64,000 nucleotides of DNA from Isoetes taiwanensis (lineage: Eukaryota; Streptophyta; Lycopodiopsida; Isoetales; Isoetaceae). The position numbers and the translations under genes are program-made. The stretch lies in the NCBI GenBank assembly GCA_021234155.1, contig JAJEKV010000038.1, forward strand, positions 5,758,926-5,822,925, written 5' to 3'. The notes under the pieces were generated by a model that saw nothing but the letters and a program-made list of their open reading frames with translations, ran no database searches and was not told where the DNA came from. Numbering within the stretch: the first letter of the stretch is position 1; every line of letters starts with the position of its first letter. Below are positions 10,891 to 22,346 of this stretch, one piece after another.

Positions 10891-13800
10891 TGTTTCGTAG
10901 TAGCAGCCAGTAATGCCACCTACATCGTTACTCACCATAGCTTCGATTTGTGTGTTGTGATCTCGAGTGTTAAAACTCAAGTTGATACACGGCTACCATA
11001 TCAACCATGAGGTCTGCCCTAAAAAGATGCCAACGTAGCCAGCCCTAGTTTACAATGGCCGAGTCTAAGCAAAATGCAAAAGCATGACTCATTAAACGAA
11101 TCACCCGAATACCAAGCTTCTCTCTTGCCCATAATAGGCCTGAATTTTTCTGATTACGATAAAAGATATCTAGATGATCTTTTTTTTTCTATAGTAAGAC
11201 CTGGGAATTATGCGTACAGGAGTGCGAGTTGTAGCCTCGTTGTGAAAGTGGAGATCGCATCCTTTAAAGGATAGTGGGGAAAGGGCTGAAACCCCGGCCG
11301 TATAATTAGTTGGGGCAGAACCCAAACTGGGTGTGTTGTAAATTGTTTTATAAGCTACAGCTTTCCATGGACATTAAAATATCTATCTATTTATCTTGCT
11401 ATTTGCCAACTTCTATTCTAAGATATTTCAGATGTAGTGCTCTCTAAAAGGTCACTCCAATTGTAGGATAAAGTTCTTTATATTTATTACTTCAATTGTT
11501 TCAATGGGATAAAGTTCTTATTTCTCATCATTCAGATTGTGAAGGAACTTATCTTAGCTTGAATGATGTCCTTGTTGAATTCTTGAAACTGAGATGATTA
11601 ATAAGGATATTTTGGCGGCTTTCATGACCAAGGCTATGAGCTTGAAGGAATATTATATGAACTCATGTTGTGTTTGTGGCATTTCTAAGTGATGGAAATT
11701 AATGAAAACGATTGTGACATTCTCATTACATTATATGGCATAAATACGTTTATAAGAATTTGGACAGCATGTCCATAGTACCTTGTGAGAGTCATTTAAC
11801 ATGGGGAAAGAACATAGGGTTAGTTAATATATTTCATAAGGTAAGGATATCTAGATACTACCTCCATTGGGTTTGGGAGTTATTCCATTGGACACCTAAA
11901 TTAGCCAAAATCTACCTAACCAGGATCCTAATACCCAAGCCTAGAACCATTCTTCTTGGGAATCAATATAGCGAAAAGCCTTAAGAGACAATAGCGATCA
12001 AGTCTCGAAGCAACCACCCGCTATTGGATGGGAGGGTGGTGGTGGGAGAGGGATCGAGTTGAGAAAGCGGATATAATGCGTTTAGCATGTGTAATAAAAC
12101 GCCCATTAGTGCATTGGATGTATTGTGGATAGAGTTAAATAAGGGGGATGTCGAACTGGGCCGAGACCTTAGTATGCATTGTCACATAGGAGGTTCTATA
12201 GTAGACTAGGCCTAATGGCACGCCACACCTAAGGTATATATGGGCTGACATACCTCCTAGATGGTGGTGTGCCACATCAGTGGGAGTTAGGATTGGATAG
12301 TCGTGATGTCCGCGGTCCTCTGCAGCAGTTCACCTTAAATTCCCAGCAGCAATTGCCACGGATGAGACATGTTCTCATTCCTTCCTCATTTACAATAGGG
12401 TTATGTAACCTCGAATTGACCCCGGGTTCCGCGTATTGAAAGGCTATAGTCATGTTTAGCCTATGCGCAAAGTGTACATATGAGGGTGGATGGAATGGCA
12501 ACTCTGGCTAGAGGCCTCATTTGTCCCGGTCAACCCCATTGAAGTTTGAGCGGTAGGAACCTCTATGAAGCTTATTATTTTGTTCGAGTGGTGATGTTGA
12601 TGATGGATGGATCACCCTTGGTGGTATATTATGTGATGTATCTTTGTTGCGATGTGTTAACTTATATAAATATAGATTCTTCGAGCCTTGTCTATCACAA
12701 GTGGTTTCGATTAGATAAGGACCTTCTAGACAATGGTGTATTATTGGAGAGGGAATATCTTGTATCTAAACGATCAAAGAATCGTATATAGATTTGGGGA
12801 GCGTCACAACAACCTCTATTTCTGATTGGCAACTATGCTTTGCTCCTTCTTTACGTCACGGTTTGTGATAAAGCTTATCTACAGTTTTCTATCGTGATGT
12901 TGTGTCTTGAATAACATACCAACAACATAATGAGCTTTATTTGTCTAGCCTCATATCTTAGATTTGGTGAACAATTATTGATCAATGTTATGAGACTCTA
13001 TTATTAAAACTTGCACTATTGTCCTTTTCAGATGACCATGACATTCTTTAAGGTTGCTTGAGATAATCCTCATGTAAGTTAGCTCCTTTAATAACCTTCA
13101 TTATTATGGTGACATCCTCTTTGCAGTGTTTTGCCTTTGCACAAGAGGGTTGTTAAAGCCTCTCTATGATTAGTGACTCACCAAGATCACGCAATATATG
13201 TTGATGTATACTTTTCTTTTTGCTAAGGAACAAATTTTTGTAATGCCATAATGGCATTCGCGCATTCAATTCCGGTAACCAATTAGCATCCCCATTTCAA
13301 CTCAACATGTGTATTCTTTGCTTTGTCCTACAAGATTCTCAGTATGGTAAAGAAACTAATCTTTGGCATTACTGTCTTTTTTTATTTTCATTTTTATAGG
13401 ATAGAAGTGTCTACAAGGGCCATTAAATGATGAAAGCTCCACAATAAAGATGTTTTATAGTAGTTGAATTGTTATGGCTAAGCCTATTCTCAATAATATA
13501 GATATCTTCATGGTTTATAATTCACATGGGATATTTTTTTTTGAAAAGTTTGACTTGAAATGAACTTTTGAAATCTTGGCAAACGAACTCCTTCCGTACT
13601 GCTTTGCTACATTCTACTGACTATAAGGAGAGGCCGATACACTTGAGAATGGATCGATTGAAAGAGGTACAAATCAAGGAGGAAAATTCTTGATTTGGTG
13701 AATATTCTAGTAGTGGTTCATTTCTTGGTCAATCAATCAATCTTGTGCTACAATACTTTTCTGATGGTTTAAATATCTATGAATAAACCTTGAATTATTT

Positions 13801-14299
13801 GGTCAAGTATATGTACTACACAATTTCTTGAATTCAAAGGTTCCAAACTAAAGTTGATTTATTCTTGCTTGAAATAACATTTTGATGTGGAGGCGGTTTG
13901 AGCTTGATATTCAATTATGTCAAATATAGATTTGGAGCTATTTTGCTCCAATACTATGCAAATGTACAAAGAGGACTGGTTTTCAAATTTAAAAGGTGCT
14001 ATTAAGCACATCTGCGATGGAAGAGTTATACAGGATCATCTAATTGGAGGAGGATATGCATAATATGAATTGGAAGAAACACCCACACCAGGTCGATTCT
14101 TGAGGGAAAACAGTCAATTCTATATTTGTAGCTACGGAGGAGGGACTGGAAGTACACAAGTTTAGAAGGAACTTCTACCACTTTGTGAGCGATTGGAAGC
14201 CGGGGAAGATATATATTCATGCAAAAGGGAGAAAGAGCAAAGGTACTATTACACGTATAGTGGTCTACTATCAGATTGAAATTAAGAAATATAAGTCTT
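10891..14299. other. Intergenic, no gene recognised
   Basis: AT-rich sequence. Short open frames at 11,074-11,274, 11,760-11,984 and 12,546-12,791 (plus) and at 12,277-12,501 (minus) have no motif I recognise. A locally GC-richer patch at 12,020-12,540 is not explained by any readable gene. Confidence 0.45.
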
Positions 14300-14620
14300 A
14301 GAAATGTGGAAGTTTTACTTACAAACACTTACTATGAAAAGTTATCATCTTAAATTGATCTACGGGAAAATGGAAGTTAAGAGAGTTGAGATTCTGCAGT
14401 TTATAAGAAACATGACAAAGACTACAGATAGAGAGCGAAAATATTTTGAAGCCGAGATCAAGCAATTGCTTAAGAAGGAGATGATGATTCAACATAAAAT
14501 TACATTTCTTTGGAAGAAGAATAATGAGGAAGAACACTTGCTTCTATTGTCATGAATATGGTCACTTCAAAAATAATTGCCCAAAGTTAAAGTCAAGGCC
14601 GCGCGCCGAACATTTCTCTG
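14300..14620 (+). pseudogene. Retroelement gag relic with CCHC zinc knuckle
   Basis: At 14,539-14,580 the plus strand encodes CFYCHEYGHFKNNC, a perfect C-x2-C-x4-H-x4-C zinc knuckle with the usual aromatic and glycine positions, followed by PKL. This is the nucleocapsid motif of retrotransposon gag proteins. An upstream charged frame (14,304-14,555) rich in Lys and Glu lies in another frame and may be the preceding gag region after a frameshift. No protease, integrase or reverse transcriptase follows, and no LTR pair was found around it. The orientation is opposite to the copia element at 17-22 kb, so it is a separate insertion. Confidence 0.65.
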
Positions 14621-16996
14621 CCCCAACTCCTGCATATTTGTTGAATGAGTGGAGTAAAGGAATATTCTGGAATTGAACATTTCCCTCTCTTGATCCATGT
14701 AGTAATAATGGATGCATGTCAATCTAGAACATCGCGAGATTTGGAACCTATACTGGTATCTTGTGTTACGTTGTCTATAGGATAGAATCACGGTTTTCTA
14801 CCAACAACCATGGGTTTCCCACTATTAAGCTCATTTTCCTTGGTACGCAAACCCTCAACATTTCAGTGACACCCCACCCAATGGTACTTGGGTTTTAGGC
14901 ACGGATGGATCATATACCTTGACTGGCCCATATAGACCACCCTCTTTTTATTTCTCTTTCTTATATTACCACCACCCAGTTGCTAATGAGCTTTGGGTGT
15001 CTCAGGAATCCACCATACCTGTCTAGTTGCTATTAAGTTTATAAGGTTCATGTGAAGTGGGTTTGATTAGAAAATCAGGATAATGGCTTTTGTAAGGGAT
15101 GCTCCAAAATCTGGGTCTCCCAATCACGTCTGGAGTTGATTGGATTAAATATTATTGTAAAGATGTTGGTTGATTTATGTCTAGTCTATGGATGGAGAGT
15201 GGTTTTGCAAAGAAATGTGTTGAAAATACATTTTGTTAATATTTTGTATAGTTTTATAACATAACAATTAAGCAGCGTATCATAATCGTTGTAAGTGGGT
15301 AATGGGCATATGAGAGTTTGTAAAGTGTAATGAAGCATCTATTGGCTCCAAATCATAAAAAGGGGGCAAGGAAACTTTCAAGCAAAACCTCCCAATGCAA
15401 ATTGTTTATTTTTCCTAAATGCGTACTCCACATCTCTCATTTGTTAGTAGCTTGTAGTTTGATTATTTGTAGTTAGATTATTATTTACCCATTGATTTTT
15501 ATTTCATGGTCTAGCTAAAAAAGATATTAGGTTCTTTAAAAGCTATATCTAACATATATCTCTATAACATATAAACTAACGGCAAGGGATGTTGGTATAC
15601 AATGAGATCTTGAGCTGCTAGCTTACTAAGCCACACAACTAGCACAGAAACATGAGAAATTTCACCGTATGGTTGGATGAATCAACTAACGAATTCCATA
15701 ACATAAACATAAGTCTGAAAACAAAGATAGCTATAGCGCATAGTTTCAATCAACCAATTAATAATCGTTGATTTAGAGCATAGTTTGTGATTCAATTTAT
15801 AAAGGTCGTGTTAAAGATGTCAAAGCGCCAAACTTGACGTGCAAGAAACAATCTAGGTAGTTATGATTGCCCTTTGCTTACTCAAAGCTTCGAGGAGAGT
15901 CAATGTGTTAGCATGTCCCTCTCATCAACTTATCCACAAAATTTAATTGATTAACAAACCGTCACGAGGGCTATAATGAAGTTGTTCATGTTCATATAGT
16001 ATTTCATAGTATTTCATAGTGTATTGAGCCATGTAGCGGCATCTTTTTGAGAAGAAATCCACCACAAATGTGGTTTGAAATGTAACTTGAAGTATACTTA
16101 CTGCTTCTATTAAGCACTTTCTACATGGAAATTTGGAAAGGTCAAGTCGAACAATTATAATAGAGTTTATGTAAAGGGTAATGCCAAGAGTTCTGTCATA
16201 TATTTAAGAAAATACCAATGACCTTCATCCCATAGACTATACGGTGCATGCAATAAATATACATAAATTATGCGTCTGGTCTAATATCTTGTTCCATATT
16301 GTCGAGGGTCAGTGGATAGGCACATCTCTTGATTTAGCAATTAACCAATATATTATGTACCTTCCTCAGGCGCTCACATATCAATATACATCACATATGA
16401 TCATATCTCCATATATACTTTTATTCTAAATTTTGTACTTAAACACAGCCTGCAAAGGTAATGTGAAGGATCTTGGCTGAATAGATGTTTTGAACTTTAA
16501 GTGTATTCTGTAAATCCTCTTTCTTATTTAGCGTAAGGCATCATATCAAGTATACTAATGCGACCGAGAAGAGGTCAGAAACTTGTTGGAACATTGGATT
16601 ATGAAATTTCACTAAAATATAAGTAACTTCGTTTAATGGCCCACGATGGCGAAAATAGAACCCTGGATTTGAAAATAAAAAATTGTAGATGCAAAACAAT
16701 GTGACCACGTGCATAAGCCTTACCTATACATTGGGCTTCGGCCAAGTCCATTACTTTTCTCAAGATCTCAAGCTGCAACATACATCGGTATTTAGAAAGA
16801 AACTATAGAGCACATCTTGAATGATCTATTTTCTAATAAATTAACTCGCAACAGAAACAATTGCGGGGAGCAATTGGTAACCTACCATGAATGGCTAACT
16901 CTATGGAAATAGAGGTACGTAAATACCACCACACTAATACGGTAGGGGCGCTACCCTCTGTTGCAACAACTGACAAGTTTACTTTGTGGTTGGCTT
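14621..16996. other. Intergenic, no gene recognised
   Basis: AT-rich sequence. The only structure seen is a short tandem duplication of the decamer atttcatagt near 15,999-16,022. Small frames at 16,244-16,429 (plus) and 16,599-16,781 (minus) lack recognisable motifs. Confidence 0.45.
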
Positions 16997-17569
16997 TGGT
17001 AAAAATTGAGCAAAATATATATTCTTAATTCCAAGGCCTCTATGATTTATCATTGTTAACAACTTAGGGAGCAAATAAGGGGCAAAATATGGTCACTAAT
17101 CCTTAATACTTATATATCATAGTTCTATGTCTGTAACATAGCAGATTTACCATGCTCAACAACAATATGGCAGCTCCTCGTCTCCTTCCATTTGTAATCT
17201 ATGTATATATATATAGTACATTGCATCAAATCCAAACTGATTCGGGTGTTGATATACTTTTCAAAAATATCCCACGGTGTCAATCATTTGCTTTTGAATT
17301 ATTTGAAACCTAGCGGGTTTCCATCACGTATTCTTTTCCAGCATTATTTTTATCTGGCGGGGAAGCGATAATAAAGCGGCCCGATAGACTCTAGCAAGCT
17401 TTAAATTCAATTCTCATACCTCATAGTAAAGCGGTACGCCCTTTTTCATTTGATACTCTTACATTCCTTGCCACTTCTCGTGATGCATGTACAACTCATA
17501 ACCCTCGCCTTTGCTTCTCATAGGGTAGAGTTCTGCGATTTACCACGACTTATATCTTTGAAACCTTTC
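16997..17569 (-). repeat. Left LTR (3' LTR of the minus-strand copia element)
   Basis: The repeat begins TGGTAAAAATTGAGC and shares long blocks in order with 21,777-22,346: caaaatatatattcttaatt, atatggtcactaatcc, caattctcatacctcatagt, gatgcatgtacaactcataa and taccacgacttatat. Similarity stops at aaacctttc. The CA end expected opposite the TG is not evident. Confidence 0.9.
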
Positions 17570-17581
17570 CTCCTCCTTGAC
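17570..17581 (-). other. Polypurine tract of the copia element
   Basis: Immediately inside the left LTR the plus strand is a pyrimidine run (ctcctcctt), i.e. AAGGAGGAG on the element strand. This is where a polypurine tract for plus-strand priming should lie. Position and composition support the call. Confidence 0.65.
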
Positions 17582-17619
17582 TTATAAATTACCTTTGTCA
17601 ATTGCTCTCTGAATTTACA

Positions 17620-18250
17620 AATTTTACCTCACGACAATGCTTTTGTAAGCTTACATGCACTACTTGACTATTATTTGTTTCCACATATCTCATTTGTATG
17701 AGATTCTTCTCTGCTAAATCTCATTATGAAGTGCATACTTAGTTCAGTAATGGCAGTTACGTCATTGGAATCTTGGATTTTACAATTGCTATGCAACTTC
17801 GATTAATGGAGTCCATATTTACGTAGGATCTTTTGCATACATCTAACTCATCAACAATCTTCTTAACCAAACTAATTCCTGCAGCGACTAAGGATGATGC
17901 GGCATATTACTTCCCGGTGAACTCATTACCACTCTTGTTTCTTGCACCTCCCGTTATGACACCTCCTCCTAAATATATAACACTTAGCAGTAGATTTCCT
18001 TGTATGCGAGATCTCACTCCCAATCTCGCATCACTATAACAAGTCATAGATTAGGTTTGAATCAAAGCATATACCATGAGTTTATGTTCCTTTAGATATT
18101 TGAGAACTTCGCTTGGCTGCCTCCCAATGTTTCTTTAGTAGCATCATGATTCCTTTTGTAGCAAGATATTTCTGACGCGACGTAGTCGTGTCTTTGTTGC
18201 GAGAAAAGTAAGCACCCAATCAATGCTACATATGGGTACATTTTCCATTT
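17620..18250 (-). pseudogene. copia RNase H region (relic)
   Basis: The minus strand contains YLGGGVIT near 17,945-17,985, matching the F-x-L-G-G-G-A-I-S/T segment of copia RNase H, followed by a frame carrying AAGISLVKKIVDELD near 17,838-17,890, where elements of this family have A-V-x-E-A-x-W-L-x-x-L-L-x-E-L. The intervening active-site TEAEY segment is not legible. Several frame changes are needed. Confidence 0.65.
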
Positions 18251-18379
18251 TATTTTCTTCATCATTTTGAGGCGTTGTAGACATCGGTCATTTCTGCCTG
18301 TTGTCATTTAGATTTTGGATGGCTTTGCACTCAACTTGACTTGAACCTTTGCAAAGCATATTTTTCTATATGTGTTCTT

Positions 18380-18985
18380 TGATGCAATTTTATCCATTTA
18401 AGCTTCCTACCATCACGATAACCTCAATTCAAGCTTCTGGACCATAGGTCGACATTTGAAACCTTGACTTTAAAATGCTTTTACTGTTGAGGATTTTTCA
18501 AAGTATTTTTAATCATGATACAATCATCCACATATAAGGCTATCATGCAATATTCTCCATCTTACTTCAAATCTATAGAGATTTCCATCATTATGTAACT
18601 TTTTCAAAGCCTGATTCTTGTAAAGAAACCATTTATACATAAGTACCATTCTCTTGGTATTTGTTTCAGCCATAAATGCCCTATTGAGTTTCAGTTCCAT
18701 ATCCTTGCCATTTTAGATAATATCACAGACTTGCTTCATATAAGCCTCCTCCTCAGAGTGTGGCATTTAGAATCGCACATCTTCACATCCATGTGATGCG
18801 ACTCTAAATTTAATGCATTTGCCATAGCAGAAAAACAAAGGCTTTCAATGCTCGTGAGCTTGACTATAGGAGAATAGGTTTCATCATAATCTCTTCCTTT
18901 TACGTGTGTAACCTTGAGCAACTAGCCTTGCCTTAAATTTCTTCTAACGCCATCCGGATTTTACTTTTACTTTGTACAACCACTT
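18380..18985 (-). pseudogene. copia reverse transcriptase region (relic)
   Basis: On the minus strand IGSKWLYKVKVKS (about 18,955-18,995) is followed by VKGRDYDETYSPIVKLTSIESL and HHMDVK (18,790-18,905), TLEEEAYMKQVCD after a frameshift (about 18,725-18,765), and the catalytic YVDD box in IALYVDDCIMI (YVDD at 18,523-18,534). These are the conserved copia RT motifs in order. At least two frameshifts break the domain. Confidence 0.9.
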
Positions 18986-19485
18986 GCTTCCAATTACATT
19001 GTTTTGCTATCGGCCTTGACAAGGTCATAAGTTTTAGTTCTTCAAAGGATTTGGAGTTCATCATTCATGGCGGCTATCCATGTCCTTGATTACGACTTTT
19101 GTAGAGCATCTTCAAAGTTTTGTGGAATGATTTCATCTTCTAAAATAGCCATAATCTACTCTGGCTCCAAATGTAAATGTCTTCTACTTTCACTGACTCA
19201 TCTCTGCCCATATAATTTTTTCCCTACTTCTAGTTTAGCTTCCTCTACTAATTTTTACGCTGAGTTTTCTTTTCTTTTTCCATCTGATGACCAATTGACT
19301 CTGACCTTACATGCGCATGCAGGTCTCCATTTGGTTGCATTGTTGGACTCTCCATTATAGCGTATAAGTCCACCTTTTTCTTCTTCATAATCATGCATCA
19401 TCTAAATCAAACATAGGCATCTAGGTCTTGTTGTGACAATTTTGTAGTTCCCTTTTTGTATCTATCTTTATAAAGTATGTGCTCA

Positions 19486-20345
19486 TTAAATAAAGACACA
19501 TCTCTGTGACCTATCTGAGTCTTTGATTGGAACATATATTCTATATCCTTCAGAATGCTCATCATAGCCTGAGGAAATCAACCGGCCTTGTTGTCTAATT
19601 TCTTTTCTCAATTCAGTAGGAACATGTGCATAAACTAAACATCCAAATGCTTTTAGCTTCTCATAGTTTATATTTTTATCACGGATTCCATACGGCATCA
19701 CAGGATGTTCCCTTTACTGCAAACTTGTGGCCGGGTATTTTAATAAATGCTTCCTGGCGGTTTAGCGCCTCTTCCCCAGCTTGTTTGAGACCACTTCCTT
19801 TATCATGGCTTTCTATTTGCATCCACATTAAAGTCTGTTCTTTCTTTGCTGAGACCCATTTTCTTTGAGAGTATGCAGTTAAGTTGTCTTCTAATTCCAT
19901 GAGTGACACAAAAGCTATTTGAATTGTTTTGCAAGGTATTCCCTCCTCTGTCGAGATCTAATGCATTTGAGTTTGAGATTGGTTTTCTCTCTCCATCTGA
20001 CTACATATTGTTTGAATCACAGTCAATGCTTAGAATTTTCTTAAAACAATAAGTCGCACATTTTACTGCTATATAGTCATGCGTAAATGGTATAAAAGTA
20101 TCTTTGTTGGTTACCTTTTGCATTTAATGGGCCACAAAATTGAGAATGTACTAACTCAAGGATTTACTGAGCCCTTGTTTTACTTGCAAGAAAATGGCAA
20201 CCTGTTTTAATTTACTGATACATCCTTCACAAATAAATTCATTTGCCTCACCCGTCATGATAATTTATGTAGCCTTGCTTTAATAACCATTTGATTCTTA
20301 CGATTTGTGTGTGCCAATCTTTTGTGCCATAGATCTACACTCTCT
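19486..20345 (-). pseudogene. copia integrase region (relic)
   Basis: Minus-strand landmarks in order: LWHKRLAHTN of the GAG-pre-integrase zinc-binding region (about 20,305-20,340) with a downstream CEGC-like pair (about 20,225); KLKCIRS-R-EYLAKQF of the catalytic core (19,920-19,975); GIRRQLTAYSQKENG and RKN, equivalent to the conserved region around the catalytic glutamate (19,833-19,900); and KLKAFGCLVYAHVP plus SSGYDEHSEGYRIY at the C-terminal end (19,520-19,660). Frameshifts separate the blocks. Confidence 0.85.
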
Positions 20346-20799
20346 TCTTGAATTGAATTTATGCTATGATGCATAACATTATCATCTCAAATAAATTGCC
20401 AACTCTTTTTTAGCAAAAACTTCAATTCGTATTCAAAGAACACATTACATTTATCTCCTTCAAAAACAACTACGTATCCCCAAATCCACAATTTGGTGAC
20501 GAAATTAAATTTACGATTATAGGTAGTACACACAAAACATCTTCTATATTTCTACAACATTGCCTTCTAAGATCCTCACAGCTGCAACGACCCTTCCTTT
20601 GCTTCTTGAGTGCTTACATTTCCAACTTGGATTTTCACGGAGTTTGTGGGCGGTACCATTTCTTCAAAAGCTTCAGTGGGTGGACTCACGATCTTTGAAA
20701 TCCACTATCAACTATCAAGTCAGTCAGATTTGTATGGATGCCTATGCTTTTCATGCACAACAACAAATTCAATATTTACCTCATCTTGTCTATCTCCTC

Positions 20800-21760
20800 A
20801 TTAACTCCTTTTGCATTAGTCTCTCCTCCTCTTAGCGTTACATATGCTTTCTCATAGCCTCGACCTCTTCCCTTCGTCTGCACAGATTCTCCTCTTCCTT
20901 TAGATTTTTTCCGCAACCACTGGTGTTGGACACTTTGAAGCAACATGGCCTCTCCCTCCACGGGTATAACAATTAAATTCTTTCTTAAGCTTAGGACATT
21001 CATTCTTATAGTGTCACGACTCATGGCAGTTATAGCACACAATTTTTTCTTTCCTTTTTACAAAACAAGACTTGAGTGTCTTGTTTTGAAGCTTTGCCTT
21101 AAGATTTTCTTCTGTTCCCATTCAGTTCTTAAGGTAGTTTTAGGGTTCTTCTCTAGTCTTGCATAGATTCCTATGAATAAGCCAATGTCTCATTGTCACA
21201 CAAAGCTCTTGATATTTGCAACACTGACTCCTTTGAGATATTACAACTCCGGCTCCCTTATGATCAACTATTAAGTTGTCAAATTTATTAAAACTCTCCC
21301 ACGTCTTCATCTTCTCTTAATTTTAAGCCCCTTAATTCATTTCAAGAAGATCTATGAGAGGAAGTTTTTTCACTCATAATGTTTCAACAAAACTTCCATG
21401 TCTCTCTAGGTCAAGAGATCTAAGCTTAAGGCGAATGGAAGGACTTACCTTGCATGGAAATGATCCCTTGGCCTCTTTAGCCTTGACTTGTGAGACTTCC
21501 ACCAGTTGGGCTGCAACTCCTCCTGGCTGTATAAATTTAGCGGTGGACTTCTTGATATTCTGTATTTGTTCGGTACTTGAGACCTGGAACTCGACACACT
21601 CAAGACTCACCTTGTACTTGGTTTATTTGGATGCAAATCCCAGTCTTCCACCTCCAACCGTATTTATTAGCATCCTTCCAAACCTGGAATCTGGGCCACC
21701 TTATACACATCCTATTGTGTTCAATAAGCTTCTTTGCAAATCTCTTGGAGCAATATTTGT
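20800..21760 (-). pseudogene. copia gag relic with two zinc knuckles
   Basis: The minus strand encodes CYNCHESRHYKNEC (about 20,994-21,036), a CCHC knuckle with Arg replacing the usual Gly, and CYTRGGRGHVASKC (about 20,945-20,986), a second knuckle in which the second cysteine position is Arg. Upstream text includes MKTWESFNKFDN near 21,290, which resembles gag. The N-terminal part up to the primer-binding site is too broken to read confidently. Confidence 0.75.
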
Positions 21761-21761
21761 A

Positions 21762-21776
21762 GCTCACGTGATACCA
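21762..21776 (-). other. Primer-binding site, initiator-Met tRNA type
   Basis: Directly inside the right LTR the element strand reads TGGTATCACGTGAGC. The usual plant copia primer site, complementary to the 3' end of initiator tRNA-Met, is TGGTATCAGAGC, so the match is perfect for eight bases and then carries three extra bases before GAGC. Its position next to the 5' LTR supports the call. Confidence 0.8.
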
Positions 21777-22346
21777 TGATAAAATTGAGCAAAATATATA
21801 TTCTTAATTCAAATGTCTAGCAAGATTTATCATTAACAACTTAAGGAGCAAGTAATAGAGGAGCCAAATATGGTCACTAATCCCTTAATGCCATATATCA
21901 TAGTTCTATCAATCACAACAACATAGCCGTTACCATGCTCTTAACAGCTAGCCGCTCCTCCATCTCCTTCAGCTGTAATCTGTATATATATTGCATCAAA
22001 TCCATTGGTTAGTCTTAGAATATACTTTCCAAAAAATATCCCGCAGTGTCAATCATTGCTTTTGATTGTGAAACCTAGCAGGGTTTTCCATGCATTATTC
22101 TTTTCATAGCGTATTTTATCTGATTGGGAAGCGTATATAGAGTGATAGACTCTAACCGCTGAAATTCAATTCTCATACCTCATAGTAAAACCCAGGCCCT
22201 TTTTCCATTTTGATACTCTTCACTTACATTCCACTTTATACTTTGCTTCTCATGAATGCATGTACAACTCATAACCTCACGCCCTTTAGCTTCTCACTTA
22301 GGTAGGGATTCTGCGTTTACCACGACTTATATGCTGGAAACCTTTC
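21777..22346 (-). repeat. Right LTR (5' LTR of the minus-strand copia element)
   Basis: Begins TGATAAAATTGAGC next to the primer-binding site and ends near aaacctttc, collinear with 16,997-17,569. The right flank continues gaagcatac, which is absent beside the left LTR. Confidence 0.9.

Larger units (their letters stand above)
16997..22346 (-). mobile_element. Ty1/copia LTR retrotransposon, complete but decayed
   Basis: Two direct repeats of about 570 bp (16,997-17,569 and 21,777-22,346) bound 4.2 kb of internal sequence read on the minus strand. Internal landmarks follow copia order from right to left: primer-binding site, gag zinc knuckles, GAG-pre-integrase LWHKRLAHTN, integrase core, integrase C-terminal KLKAFGCLVYAHVP, reverse transcriptase with YVDD, RNase H, then a polypurine tract. 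Integrase preceding reverse transcriptase separates copia from gypsy elements. Every domain is broken by frameshifts and stops, so the copy cannot be autonomous as read. The LTRs differ by many small indels. I could not define a clean target-site duplication. Confidence 0.92.
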
